Positions 17,214 through 24,633 of a stretch of 33,202 bases of DNA are shown here, in pieces. The translations under genes and the position numbers were made by a program. Under the pieces are notes generated by a model, which was not told the DNA's origin, searched no databases, and saw only the letters and a list, made by a program, of their open reading frames with translations. Origin of the DNA: PWXP01 sp964487655 (lineage in GTDB: Bacteria; Planctomycetota; Planctomycetia; Pirellulales; Thermoguttaceae); contig CAZASB010000013.1 of assembly GCA_964487655.1 (NCBI GenBank), forward strand, positions 1 through 33,202. The letters run 5' to 3'. Position 1 is the first letter of the stretch, and every line of letters begins with the position of its first letter.

Positions 17214-17560
17214 ATGGTGGATGCGTCACATCGGAATCCGGCAGAGATTGCCCTGCGGCTCCGCGAGCAGGCGGCCGCAGACCATATCCGTGTCACCATC
17301 CACGGTCACCAAGAGATGGTGGCGGAGGACATATCGTACGAGGTCGTGGGGGAGGTTCTTCAGAAATCCCGAGTGATCGAGAACTACCCGGACCACCAGC
17401 GCGGCCCGTGCTGTCTGGTGTGTGCCGTGTCGCTTCCGGGCGGTTCCTGCATGTCGTGTGTACAACGTCCCTGGACGTCATCGTCATCATAACGGTATAC
17501 GAGCCTAAGTCACCGAAGTGGATTACCCCTTTCGAGCGAGGAGGTCGAAATGAAGTGTAG
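17214..17560 (+). pseudogene. DUF4258 protein, frameshifted (toxin-like partner)
   Basis: The first part, from ATG 17214, reads IRVTIHGHQEMVAEDISYEV and VIENYPDHQRGPCCLVCAV, typical of DUF4258. After SLPG the family's C-terminal motif continues only in the -1 frame (RFLHVVCTTSLDVIVIITVY, then EPKSPKW) and ends at TAG 17558-17560. Restoring one base near 17434-17440 gives an uninterrupted protein of about 115 aa whose stop overlaps the start of the next gene by 11 bp, as expected for a two-gene module. No slippery heptamer is visible, so a mutation or sequencing error is likelier than programmed frameshifting. As read, the unshifted frame ends at 17492 with an aberrant tail. Confidence 0.7.
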
Positions 17561-17774
17561 CATTCAAGGCTGTCCCGGCGAGTATGACGCCCAGCGGATT
17601 CTTCACACGCTTCAACGCGGTTCGCAGATCTTCATTTTCGAGCATGTGCCAGCGGAAGTATGCTCCGTCTGCGGCGACACACTTCTCTCGCCAGAAACAA
17701 TCCGGCGCCTCGAAGAGCTGCTTTCTGCTAGATCGGAACCAGGTCGGTCCGCCCCGGTGTTCGAGTACGCATAG
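17550..17774 (+). CDS. YgiT-type zinc finger protein (antitoxin-like)
   Basis: A 74-aa protein with Cys3 and Cys8 at the N-terminus and a CSVCG pair (about 38-42), matching the N-terminal zinc-finger domain of MqsA/YgiT-type antitoxins but lacking their C-terminal HTH. VPAEVCSVCGDTLLSPETIR is the conserved core. AGGAGG (17539-17544) lies five bases before the ATG. It overlaps the end of the DUF4258 frame; DUF4258 plus YgiT-type finger is a recurring toxin-antitoxin-like pair. Function here is inferred from that pairing. Confidence 0.75.
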   Translation: MKCSIQGCPGEYDAQRILHTLQRGSQIFIFEHVPAEVCSVCGDTLLSPETIRRLEELLSARSEPGRSAPVFEYA

Positions 17775-17806
17775 GGGTACCCAACAAGAGTCCACATAGA
17801 CTTGCC

Positions 17807-17869
17807 GTTCCGCAACCGGTCCAACTCTCGCGCCGCCTCCGCAATCGCCTCCCGCTGTGTGTCACGCAG
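17807..17869 (-). pseudogene. Possible type II restriction-methylase fragment
   Basis: On the minus strand a short open stretch reads LRDTQREAIAEAARELDRLR, resembling a helical motif found in MmeI/Eco57I-like restriction-methylase proteins. Nothing else of such a protein remains. It abuts and slightly overlaps the Vsr-like fragment. Resemblance is from memory of the family and could be coincidental. Confidence 0.28.
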
Positions 17870-17990
17870 TGAAGAAGTTTTGTACCCTTGTTTCTAACGC
17901 GGACAGTTTGCTAGGCTTCGTTTGGCACTCCCACACGACAAGGACTTTCCAACCGGATCGGCGCAGGCTATTCAAAATCCGAATTCTCCA
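17862..17990 (-). pseudogene. Vsr (very short patch repair endonuclease) C-terminal fragment
   Basis: The minus-strand frame reads ILNSLRRSGWKVLVVWECQT and ends at a stop codon at 17864-17862. The GW-x-VLVVWEC motif is the distinctive C-terminal strand of DNA mismatch endonuclease Vsr. The N-terminal two thirds, with the catalytic residues, are gone. Vsr commonly accompanies a cytosine methyltransferase and an HNH endonuclease; an intact HNH gene lies just upstream on the same strand. Confidence 0.6.
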
Positions 17991-18208
17991 TCCTCAATGT
18001 CAAGAGCAAGCGAAATGGCTAACGCATTCTGAAGCATGAAAGAGCCGTAGTTCTTGGCCAAGCTGATCAAATGTAACGACGCTGTGGCGGTCCATTCACC
18101 AGACTCATGGAGTCTCCTCTCGAGACTGCCAGAGTGATCGCCATTCTCGTTCTCGAAGATCGCTCTATACTCTTCAACAATCGCTGCAACATTCTCCGGA
18201 TCACTCAT
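17972..18208 (-). CDS. Small hypothetical protein downstream of HNH endonuclease
   Basis: A 78-aa acidic protein, not recognised. It begins MSDPENVAAIVEEYRAIFEN and contains an amphipathic stretch, then a Leu/Ala-rich hydrophobic segment. Start at 18208 is 12 bp past the HNH stop, with GAGGGG about nine bases upstream, consistent with translational coupling. Its 3' end overlaps the Vsr-like remnant in another frame, so the C-terminus may be an artefact of a deletion join. Local GC content is lower than in the flanking regions. Confidence 0.5.
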   Translation of the reverse strand: MSDPENVAAIVEEYRAIFENENGDHSGSLERRLHESGEWTATASLHLISLAKNYGSFMLQNALAISLALDIEDGEFGF

Positions 18209-18220
18209 AATGCTTACCCC

Positions 18221-19018
18221 TCATATTTGGTCACGAAATATGTTGTCCCTGTGCCATTGCAGACGCTCTTGCTCAGGGAAGAACCTATGAGGTCTCCTTA
18301 CGGGACAGCCATGGTAGGACGTTACCAGATTGGCGATGGGTCTTTCGGGTATCAATCGAAGCGACTTCGAGATCACTACTCTAAAGTCGGCGGAAATCGT
18401 CAAAAGACCGCGATCAAACAATCGGTCAAATGTGGCGCTAAGGCAAAGTCCGTTACATGGGTCTGCTCTGAAAGCTTCTGCAATGCTCCAGGGGATAATA
18501 TGGCTCGCAACAAGGATCTCCTTGATTGTCAAGCCTGTGATGCAGCATGTCTCATCATAGCTGCTCAGTACGGCTTCTCGGAAAAATGCCTGATGTATGC
18601 GGGTCTTGCGTATGACTTCCCTTTCCGACGGGCCTGAAGGTATTTTAACAAAGTCCGTCTCTTCCACATCTCGAAGGTGCGATGCGCTCGAGTGTTCACG
18701 CAATCGACGAGCCTCCAAGACAAGTTGATTCCAATCATCGTTGAATTCGTTCCATATTTTTGCGTCCAGCTTGCTTGCATGAAGTAACCCAGTGACGTGT
18801 TGGTTTTGCAATTCTGGATCAAAAGAGCCGAAATTCCCAAGCTTTCTGGCCACGGCTGCCGGTGAGCGATCCAGCAGCCTTGCCAGCGAAATGACCTCTG
18901 GATTACTTGCTTTGGTCTTCTTGAAAGGAATGCGGCAGTACAAGTCAAATGCCAAAATCAATTCATCACGTGACCACGGTGAGCCGTAGTTTCGGGGCTT
19001 GACATGGCCTGTTGGCAT
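18221..19018 (-). CDS. HNH endonuclease (restriction-type)
   Basis: A 265-aa predicted nuclease. The C-terminal HNH_2-like core is ASHIIPWSIAEAFRADPCNG (171-190) followed by LCLSATFDRLFDRGLLTISA, with TCCITG just before it. The N-terminal half (WSRDELILAFDLYCRIPF, then SLARLLDRSPAAVARKLGNF) is the accessory region typical of HNH restriction enzymes. ATG 19018 is chosen because the homologous-looking N-terminus begins there; an in-frame start at 19138 would add 40 unlikely residues. Base composition is visibly more AT-rich than the neighbours, suggesting transfer. The cognate methyltransferase is not in the window. Confidence 0.82.
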   Translation of the reverse strand: MPTGHVKPRNYGSPWSRDELILAFDLYCRIPFKKTKASNPEVISLARLLDRSPAAVARKLGNFGSFDPELQNQHVTGLLHASKLDAKIWNEFNDDWNQLVLEARRLREHSSASHLRDVEETDFVKIPSGPSEREVIRKTRIHQAFFREAVLSSYDETCCITGLTIKEILVASHIIPWSIAEAFRADPCNGLCLSATFDRLFDRGLLTISADFRVVISKSLRLIPERPIANLVTSYHGCPVRRPHRFFPEQERLQWHRDNIFRDQI

Positions 19019-19888
19019 CTCTTGCGGCCTTCTATGGTACCCGCGTTGCGTAGTGCCTTGTGCGGTCTTGCCCCAGTCGGGGAAGCCGGGAAACGGCGCC
19101 CTGGCAGAGCGATATCGCGGTGCGATATCCAACGTCATTTGGCCAAAGTGCCTTTGTTGTGCAATGCTGCAATACGCACCATTGCGCTGATTCTACGGTG
19201 ATTGAGATGCCTTTGTAGTAGGACCGAATTGGGCGGCGGCCTGGCACGTGACGCAGTCGCAGGTCAGGCCGGGCTGGAGCAACGAAGTCGATATTTGCAA
19301 GGATGTCCTCTACCTGCAAATCACCAAAAAGAACTGCGACGAACTTAGCAGCACGCGCGCAATCACGAGCTTCTGGACCGGGTAGATCCGCTGTCCTAAG
19401 TTCGCGCGCCCTCACCCGGCCGCTACCGCGACTGACCTCCCCGACGGGAGGTGAAGAATGGAGGCGGGCTGCACCTCAACTCCCCTTCGTGGAGGTAGTG
19501 CGATGCAGGAGCCTGGTGGGGCACTTACCAGATTGCGCCTCTGCATTCGCCAGAAAAACTTGCCAAGCACCCAACAAGCCCAGACAACTGTCCAGGCGTT
19601 GTTTGTCGGCGCATATCATGGCACTGAAGCCAGTCCCGAAGGGGGGCATTGCCCGTCTGCTGGTTTTGCTTCGCGAGAAAATCGACAAAAACGATGCAAC
19701 CCATAGAATCGGAATGCCGATATGTGGGACATAGGTGTGTCGGGCGTTCCTTCCGCGCCGGCGTGAGTCGGGGCAGGCGGGCGATCCCGCGTTTTAGACC
19801 GTGCTTTGTGGCAGCTATTGCAACCTTGCGCGCTCGGCGGCCGTTGCCGTTCGGCCGACGGCCGCATGCCGAGTCAGGAGTATAATCC
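19019..19888. other. 870-bp intergenic region with remnants and hairpins
   Basis: No intact gene is supported. Bases 19109-19129 hold GCGATATCGC followed by a second GCGATATC, possibly an operator for the HNH gene. Bases 19274-19409 are the second DUF2442-like copy. Bases 19833-19873 form a GC-rich hairpin (CTCGGC/GCCGAG and GCGGCCGT/ACGGCCGC) immediately before the Shine-Dalgarno AGGAG (19876-19880) of the next gene. Confidence 0.5.
19274..19409 (+). repeat. Second, diverged copy of DUF2442-like 3' fragment
   Basis: Aligns without gaps to 16721-16856 (offset 2553), with roughly four fifths of bases identical by eye, including the in-frame TAG (19383-19385). The frame reads WSNEVDICKDVLYLQITKKN. 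Upstream similarity stops at the Trp codon. The two copies bracket the TA-like and restriction-like genes as direct repeats. Confidence 0.7.
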
Positions 19889-20218
19889 ATGCAAGTCAAA
19901 GTGTACGTGCCCAAAATCATCGAGGTTCCAAGCGAGTATTTGCCCGCCTTGGCCAAACGAGCCGCCGATAGCCTTGGCGACCGTGCCAGCGAGGTTTCCG
20001 CCACCCGCGGACACTTGGTCCGGCAGGCGATCCAAGATGGCTTGTTGCGAGAGTTCGACGACCTGGTCGGCGAAGACGGAACGGTCGACATGGTTTGTGA
20101 CCCGGGCATGGAGATCCCGTTGGAGCTGGAAAACAAGACGCTCAGTTTGACTGAGTTGCTTGAGGCGTTGCAGTACAAGCGGAGTTGGGGCGAGGTGAAA
20201 GCCGCCGAAGCCGCGTAG
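19889..20218 (+). CDS. Hypothetical protein
   Basis: A 109-aa acidic, soluble protein with no recognised domain. AGGAG lies eight bases before the ATG, and codon-position composition is like that of the neighbours. The sequence looks mixed alpha/beta, with a helical core (HLVRQAIQDGLLREFDDLVG) and a C-terminal helix. A second hypothetical gene follows after 37 bp, probably in the same transcript. A GC-rich hairpin right before the Shine-Dalgarno could influence its translation. Confidence 0.6.
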   Translation: MQVKVYVPKIIEVPSEYLPALAKRAADSLGDRASEVSATRGHLVRQAIQDGLLREFDDLVGEDGTVDMVCDPGMEIPLELENKTLSLTELLEALQYKRSWGEVKAAEAA

Positions 20219-20255
20219 CGTTCCTTACCGGCCAGCGCCACTTTCAAGAACCGCC

Positions 20256-20843
20256 ATGATGATCTTCCCCAAGAAGCTTCTACAAGACCGTGCGCCGCAA
20301 GAGGCCGCTCCAGCTCAGCCGCCGTCTCCAACGGCCCAGGATGGCGGGCGGCTGCCAGAAACTTGGCGGGTCGTCCTGGAGGACGGATCGACCAGCGAGG
20401 ACTCTTCTGAAGGACCGACCGCAGGCACCGGGCGGAAACTCATGGCGGAAGTGACCGAAGCGGTTTCCGGGCGCGCCGAGCGAAAACATCGGCAGGCACG
20501 TCCCCGTAGCATTGCCATGCCGCCCGCGCCGCGCCAGTCACTCAAGGCGCTCGACGCCTCGTTGGCCGCCAAGGCCGGCCGGCCTGGGAAGACGCCCGGT
20601 TTGCCTCGTTCGTCACCGCCGAAAACTCCATCTCCACCCAACGCGCCGCGGAAGAGCCCCGACCGCAGGCTTCCCGACGCGGCCAATGTCGCCGTGGAAT
20701 CATCCGACCTCCTCGCAGACCGGGCCAGCGCCGCGCGACGAGACCTTGACGCCCGACTCGTCCGTGTCATCGAGTTATGGCCGCGACTGCCCCGAGGTAT
20801 CCAGGCCGCCATCATCGCCCTGGTCGACACCGAGTCTTCTTGA
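20256..20843 (+). CDS. Hypothetical Pro/Ala/Arg-rich protein
   Basis: A 195-aa protein whose first about 150 residues are low complexity (Pro, Ala, Arg, Ser), probably disordered. It ends in a structured-looking segment, DARLVRVIELWPRLPRGIQA followed by AIIALVDTE. An end of this kind (LWPxLPxxIxxxIxxLV) recurs in small planctomycete proteins of unknown role, from memory. It follows the preceding hypothetical gene closely. No function can be assigned. Confidence 0.55.
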   Translation: MMIFPKKLLQDRAPQEAAPAQPPSPTAQDGGRLPETWRVVLEDGSTSEDSSEGPTAGTGRKLMAEVTEAVSGRAERKHRQARPRSIAMPPAPRQSLKALDASLAAKAGRPGKTPGLPRSSPPKTPSPPNAPRKSPDRRLPDAANVAVESSDLLADRASAARRDLDARLVRVIELWPRLPRGIQAAIIALVDTESS

Positions 20844-21099
20844 ACGGGCGTCGAAATACTGGCATTTCTTTCCTGCCGGCCGACTTTCCGTCTGGCCTCT
20901 GCTTGTTTGCGCGGAGCGGGGCATCCATTACCCTTTCCGACTCACTTCTCGACAAGCAAACCGTCGACTCCGCGGTCGGCATATTCAGAATGTAACGGCT
21001 ATGCCGCTGGCGCTTATTTTTCAAGTGCCGTTCCGCCTATACGCCGATCTCGTTTTGTAGGCCCTGTCCTGTCCTTAGCGGATTTAACGGTGTCAACGC

Positions 21100-23202
21100 A
21101 TGGAATCCGACCACAACTCCCAGTCGAGCTGCGTTCGGGGCGTACATGCCTGCTCCGACGCACCGAAGACACTGCTGCGGGCGCGCTGCCCCCTGTGTCG
21201 AACCCTGGTGGAGAGTCGCGCCGCGTGCGGGCCGGTGGAGCTGACATGCACCAGTTGCGGTATGAGGTTCTCTCACGACCTGATCCTCGCCGAACGGGGC
21301 CAACCCGCGCACGACTCACGAACGGCCGACACGCTGGACCGCTGGCTGGCCGGCGATCCGATCCGAGTATCGGTGCCGAGCGATTCACGGCAACGATTCC
21401 AATGGTGCGGTAGGCACCGTTGGATCGCTGTCCTGGCTGGCATGGTCGCGTCCATCCTACTGGGCGCAGCCGTTTTCGGTGCCGTCGGATACCTGACCGC
21501 GGCCACGCAGCTTGAGAATGTCAACCATGCCCGGCAAAAGTCCGAACTGCAGCGTATCAACGCCGAACGCATTGCCGAGAAACAGTTGTGCCTGGCCGTC
21601 GAGCGCAAACGAGATTTCGAGGCGGCCAGCCGTCAAGCGGCGGCCCATCGCGCCGCGCGCGAGGCCGCGGAACGGCAACTGCGACAAACGGAGCAAGTTC
21701 GACTTCAGGCGGAGCAGCAGCGGCTGCTGGCCGAGCAACATCGAAATGACGCGGCCCAGGAAGCGCGGGCAGCGCTGGCAACTCAATTGGCCGAAAACTC
21801 GCGCCAACTGCTCGGAACGCACCCTATGCGCAGCCTGTTCTTCGCCGGGGAATCGCTTCGAGCGAAAGTTCAACAGGGGATTGCCCCAGACCATTCGACC
21901 GAGCAGGTGCTTCGCGACGCCCTGACCGCCGTGGGGCCACCGGGCCTGGCGGGCCATGACGGTCCCATCTTGAAAACGGCATTGAGTCTCAACGGGCGAT
22001 GGCTGGCAACCGCCAGCGCGGACACCACCGTACGCCTTTGGAATCTGCAGGATAGCGAACCGGCAGGTGACGCGATTGTACTCACGGGACATCGCGGCCC
22101 GGTCACCTCTCTGGCCATCAGCCCGGACGGGCGCTGGCTAGCGTCGGCCGGGTTCGACGGCACGGCCATCCTTTGGCGCCTGAATGCCGAGAATCCCGCG
22201 GAGTCACCCATTGTAATCCACACGGGTTCCGGCCGAGTCCATGCAATGATCATCAGCCCCAACGGTCGCTGGCTCGTGACGGCCGGCGGTATCGGAGGCA
22301 GTGGCCGGTGTCTGGCGGAGCTTTGGGATCTCTCGGCAGAGGATCCGGCGGCCAACTCCATCGCGTTGCGAGGGCATGAACGGCCGATTCTCACGGCCGT
22401 GGTGAGTTCCGATAGCCGGTGGCTTGCCACCGCCGGAGAGGACAAGACCATCCGCGTATGGAACCTCGGCTCGCGTCACCCGGCTGCGGAGCAGGCCGTC
22501 TTGCGCGGCCACGAGGGCTGGGTTGGCACGCTGGCCATCAGCCCAGACGGACGTTGGCTCGCCTCGGGGAGCTACGACGCCACGGCTCGACTTTGGCGGT
22601 TGGATTCGCTGGACCCGACGGCCACGCCCGTGGTGCTTCGTGGCCACGAGGGCTGGGTTGGTACGATGGCCTTCAGCCCGAACGGACGATGGCTGGCAAC
22701 CGGGAGTTTCGACCGAACCATTCAGTTGTGGGAGTTCCGCGACGATCAAATCAAGCCGTCGTCGAAGGTATTGACTGGGCACACCGGCCGCATCCAGGCC
22801 CTGGTGTTTACCCCGGACAACCGCCGGCTCATCTCCGGCAGCTTCGACACGACCGTCCGCCTCTGGGATATTGCGGCCGAGAACCCAAACCTGGAGCCCA
22901 CCATCCTTCGAGGGCATCAGGGGCCAATCAACTCGATCAGTGTCAGCACCGACGGACAATGGCTGGTCAGCGGCAGCGGCGAGACGTTCGACAGCCGAGA
23001 CAACACGGCTCGCGTATGGGATATCGGGCTGGACGCGCTTCTGGAGAGCGCCCACTTGGTTGCCTTGCGCCATCTTACGCCGCACCAGCGCGAGCAAATG
23101 CTGCTCAACGCCGCACAACGGGATCCCGACGCACACAATCCCACTGAAGAGAGTCCTCGGGATGCACCATCAGAAAACCGCCTGCGAATTGTGGTGGAAT
23201 GA
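21100..23202 (+). CDS. Membrane-anchored WD40 repeat protein with N-terminal zinc ribbon
   Basis: A 700-aa protein. CPLC (30-33) and CTSC (50-53) form a zinc ribbon. One membrane segment spans about 108-132, followed by an Ala/Gln/Arg-rich coiled coil (140-235), and then eight WD40 units (about 282-650), each with a GH near the start and a W-[NRDE]-[LIF] end. The coiled coil followed by PMRSLFFAGESLRA and then a propeller is the layout of the C-terminal half of planctomycete WD40 Ser/Thr kinases, but here no kinase domain is present. Units 5 and 6 share 20 identical bases at 22508-22527 and 22642-22661, a recent blade duplication. Probably a scaffold at the inner membrane; partners unknown. 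Confidence 0.85.
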   Translation: MESDHNSQSSCVRGVHACSDAPKTLLRARCPLCRTLVESRAACGPVELTCTSCGMRFSHDLILAERGQPAHDSRTADTLDRWLAGDPIRVSVPSDSRQRFQWCGRHRWIAVLAGMVASILLGAAVFGAVGYLTAATQLENVNHARQKSELQRINAERIAEKQLCLAVERKRDFEAASRQAAAHRAAREAAERQLRQTEQVRLQAEQQRLLAEQHRNDAAQEARAALATQLAENSRQLLGTHPMRSLFFAGESLRAKVQQGIAPDHSTEQVLRDALTAVGPPGLAGHDGPILKTALSLNGRWLATASADTTVRLWNLQDSEPAGDAIVLTGHRGPVTSLAISPDGRWLASAGFDGTAILWRLNAENPAESPIVIHTGSGRVHAMIISPNGRWLVTAGGIGGSGRCLAELWDLSAEDPAANSIALRGHERPILTAVVSSDSRWLATAGEDKTIRVWNLGSRHPAAEQAVLRGHEGWVGTLAISPDGRWLASGSYDATARLWRLDSLDPTATPVVLRGHEGWVGTMAFSPNGRWLATGSFDRTIQLWEFRDDQIKPSSKVLTGHTGRIQALVFTPDNRRLISGSFDTTVRLWDIAAENPNLEPTILRGHQGPINSISVSTDGQWLVSGSGETFDSRDNTARVWDIGLDALLESAHLVALRHLTPHQREQMLLNAAQRDPDAHNPTEESPRDAPSENRLRIVVE

Positions 23203-23754
23203 CGGCCAGCACTCGCGTCAAGCGGCCCGGATCACAGCCTTCTCGTCGCCGATTGGTTTCTCGTCGAGCGTGAGTCGTCGCCGGAGCTATCCGTGCGAAG
23301 CGACTGCTGAACCACGACCCTCGTGGCAGTGCCAGCCAAGGTGAAGAGATTCGGGACCGTCCAGTCGGAAGGGCCTGGCTCGACGTCGACGTCGGGCGCC
23401 AACCAGTACCTCGCCGGCCAAGGCATAGACTGCCAAGAACACAACGCAAAGAATCGCGTGAAGCAAAGCCGAAGGCATGACTCGAATCCACTACAAGGAG
23501 GGGGGAGGACGTTCAACTGGCACTCGCGCCAGCAACTGGCATTGTCATCGGCGTAAACTCTCGCATCACTGGAACAGAAGCTTCCTCGCCACCCTGCATT
23601 ACGCAGCCAGTCAAGTCGCCCTAGAACGTAAAAAACGTAAGACTTTACGCGCAAAACGGTAGAATTTGGCCCACTTTACACCTTGCAATATTGTAGGTTT
23701 TATGATAGTATACAAATATACAGTATATCATCCCACAAACGCAGGAGTCTTGTC
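23203..23754. other. 552-bp intergenic region
   Basis: No gene is convincingly supported. A minus-strand frame (23287-23478) starts with a hydrophobic, signal-like stretch but has no Shine-Dalgarno and no recognisable continuation. The last 60 bp are strikingly AT-rich for this genome, with repeated TATAC words (23709-23728), and probably hold the promoter of the next gene. Confidence 0.45.
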
Positions 23755-23958
23755 ATGGGTGCGCCAAGGACTACACGATCGCCGAGGACGGCTGTTGAAA
23801 ACGCCACGCTACCGCCACCATGTCCTGGACGACCGTTCAGCAACCCGTCGGCCACGCGTCGGCGGAGTATTCCTTTTCGCATGTTGGCCGATGCCTTCGC
23901 TACGGTCGACGAAGAACTCGCCCCCGAACCCGACTGGGCCGATTTTCCGGCATGGTAA
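23755..23958 (+). CDS. Small hypothetical protein (67 aa)
   Basis: ATG 23755 has AGGAG (23743-23747) seven bases upstream. The N-terminal half is basic and Pro/Thr-rich (TTRSPRTAVENATLPPPCPG). The C-terminal half is acidic, with MLADAFATVDEELAPEPDW and final FPAW. Not recognised. It lies 48 bp before a HTH/zinc-ribbon gene on the same strand, so the two likely form a unit downstream of the AT-rich promoter region. Confidence 0.5.
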   Translation: MGAPRTTRSPRTAVENATLPPPCPGRPFSNPSATRRRSIPFRMLADAFATVDEELAPEPDWADFPAW

Positions 23959-24006
23959 GGGCTCGCGAATCAATCAATGGCCGATTTGAAGAGGAGTTGT
24001 GCGACG

Positions 24007-24294
24007 ATGCTTGCGCCGGAACTGGTGGAGCAAATTCGAGGCATGTTGGCCGACGGGCGAATGTCCCGACGGGGCGTTGCACGCGAACTTCGCGTGAGCC
24101 GAGGGGCTGTCGATGCCATCGCCCAGGGACGCAGGCCCGACTACACCGCCCACTGCCAGGATCGGACACCGGGCCTTGATATGCCTGCCGGGCCGATCGA
24201 ACGGTGTCCCGGCTGCGGCGCCAGGGTGCGGATGCCTTGTCTGGCGTGCCGTCTTCGGGCACTCCAACAACTCCAGAAGCGGCCCGCCTACTAG
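24007..24294 (+). CDS. Helix-turn-helix plus zinc-ribbon small protein
   Basis: A 95-aa protein. Residues about 18-40 (RMSRRGVARELRVSRGAVDA) form a HTH of the Hin/resolvase-like kind, and CPGC (67-70) and CLAC (78-81) form a zinc ribbon in IERCPGCGARVRMPC. This composition recalls small HTH proteins common in planctomycetes. ATG 24007 is preferred to 23977 because GAGGAG (23991-23996) precedes it and the family-like sequence starts there. Likely DNA binding; targets unknown. Confidence 0.72.
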   Translation: MLAPELVEQIRGMLADGRMSRRGVARELRVSRGAVDAIAQGRRPDYTAHCQDRTPGLDMPAGPIERCPGCGARVRMPCLACRLRALQQLQKRPAY

Positions 24295-24633
24295 GCCCCC
24301 ATGAGCTATGGTTTCTTGTTGGGGTACGGATAGCCCGGATTATTCATCTACGTAGGGTGGGTCAAGGTCGCGTAGATCGTTGGTGGGTCCGCACAAGCCG
24401 CAACCGAGCTGATTTATGGCCGCCCGCCTGGGAAGACGTCGACAATAGCGACCGATGACCCACCAAAGAAGCGGCTTGTTTGACCCACCCTACCTATCAT
24501 GAATAATCCGGGATAGCGTTCCAACACCAAGTGCTTGTGGCCACCAACTCGCCAGATTCGCTGCTCGCGCCACCACCAACCGCCGGCACAATCCGCCTAA
24601 TCCCCACGCTCCCAACTCGGTCCGTCCAGCAGA
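24295..24633. other. 339-bp intergenic region filled by MITE copy 2
   Basis: Apart from the MITE-like element there are about 36 bp before and 121 bp after it, with no other feature recognised. Any promoter of the GH2 gene must lie in the 121 bp between the element and 24634 or inside the element itself. Confidence 0.6.
24331..24512. mobile_element. MITE-like element, copy 2
   Basis: Identical over all 182 bases to 13120-13301 and in the same orientation. The left end is TAGCCCGGATTATTCAT; at the right the terminal inverted repeat is ATGAATAATCCGGG followed by A instead of C, then TAG, so the outermost bases differ slightly from copy 1. It has the same inner inverted pairs and no coding capacity. 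No obvious long target-site duplication flanks it. Confidence 0.8.

Noticed and set aside
17214..17492. Programmed -1 frameshifting in the DUF4258 gene
   Set aside because: No X-XXY-YYZ slippery heptamer or downstream structure at the shift point; a one-base loss or sequencing error is simpler.
19881..19886. TATAAT three bases before the ATG at 19889
   Set aside because: Too close to the start codon to act as the promoter of that gene; the AGGAG before it indicates a normal leader.
19525..20331. 268-residue minus-strand open frame
   Set aside because: Antisense to the hypothetical gene at 19889, low-complexity Ser/Arg-rich product, no Shine-Dalgarno or recognisable domain.
23476..23495. GACTCGAATCC resembling a tRNA T-arm
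   Set aside because: No matching acceptor stem or anticodon arm could be placed around it.
23232..23654. Minus-strand open frames between the WD40 gene and the small hypothetical gene
   Set aside because: Two competing frames, no ribosome binding site and no family resemblance.
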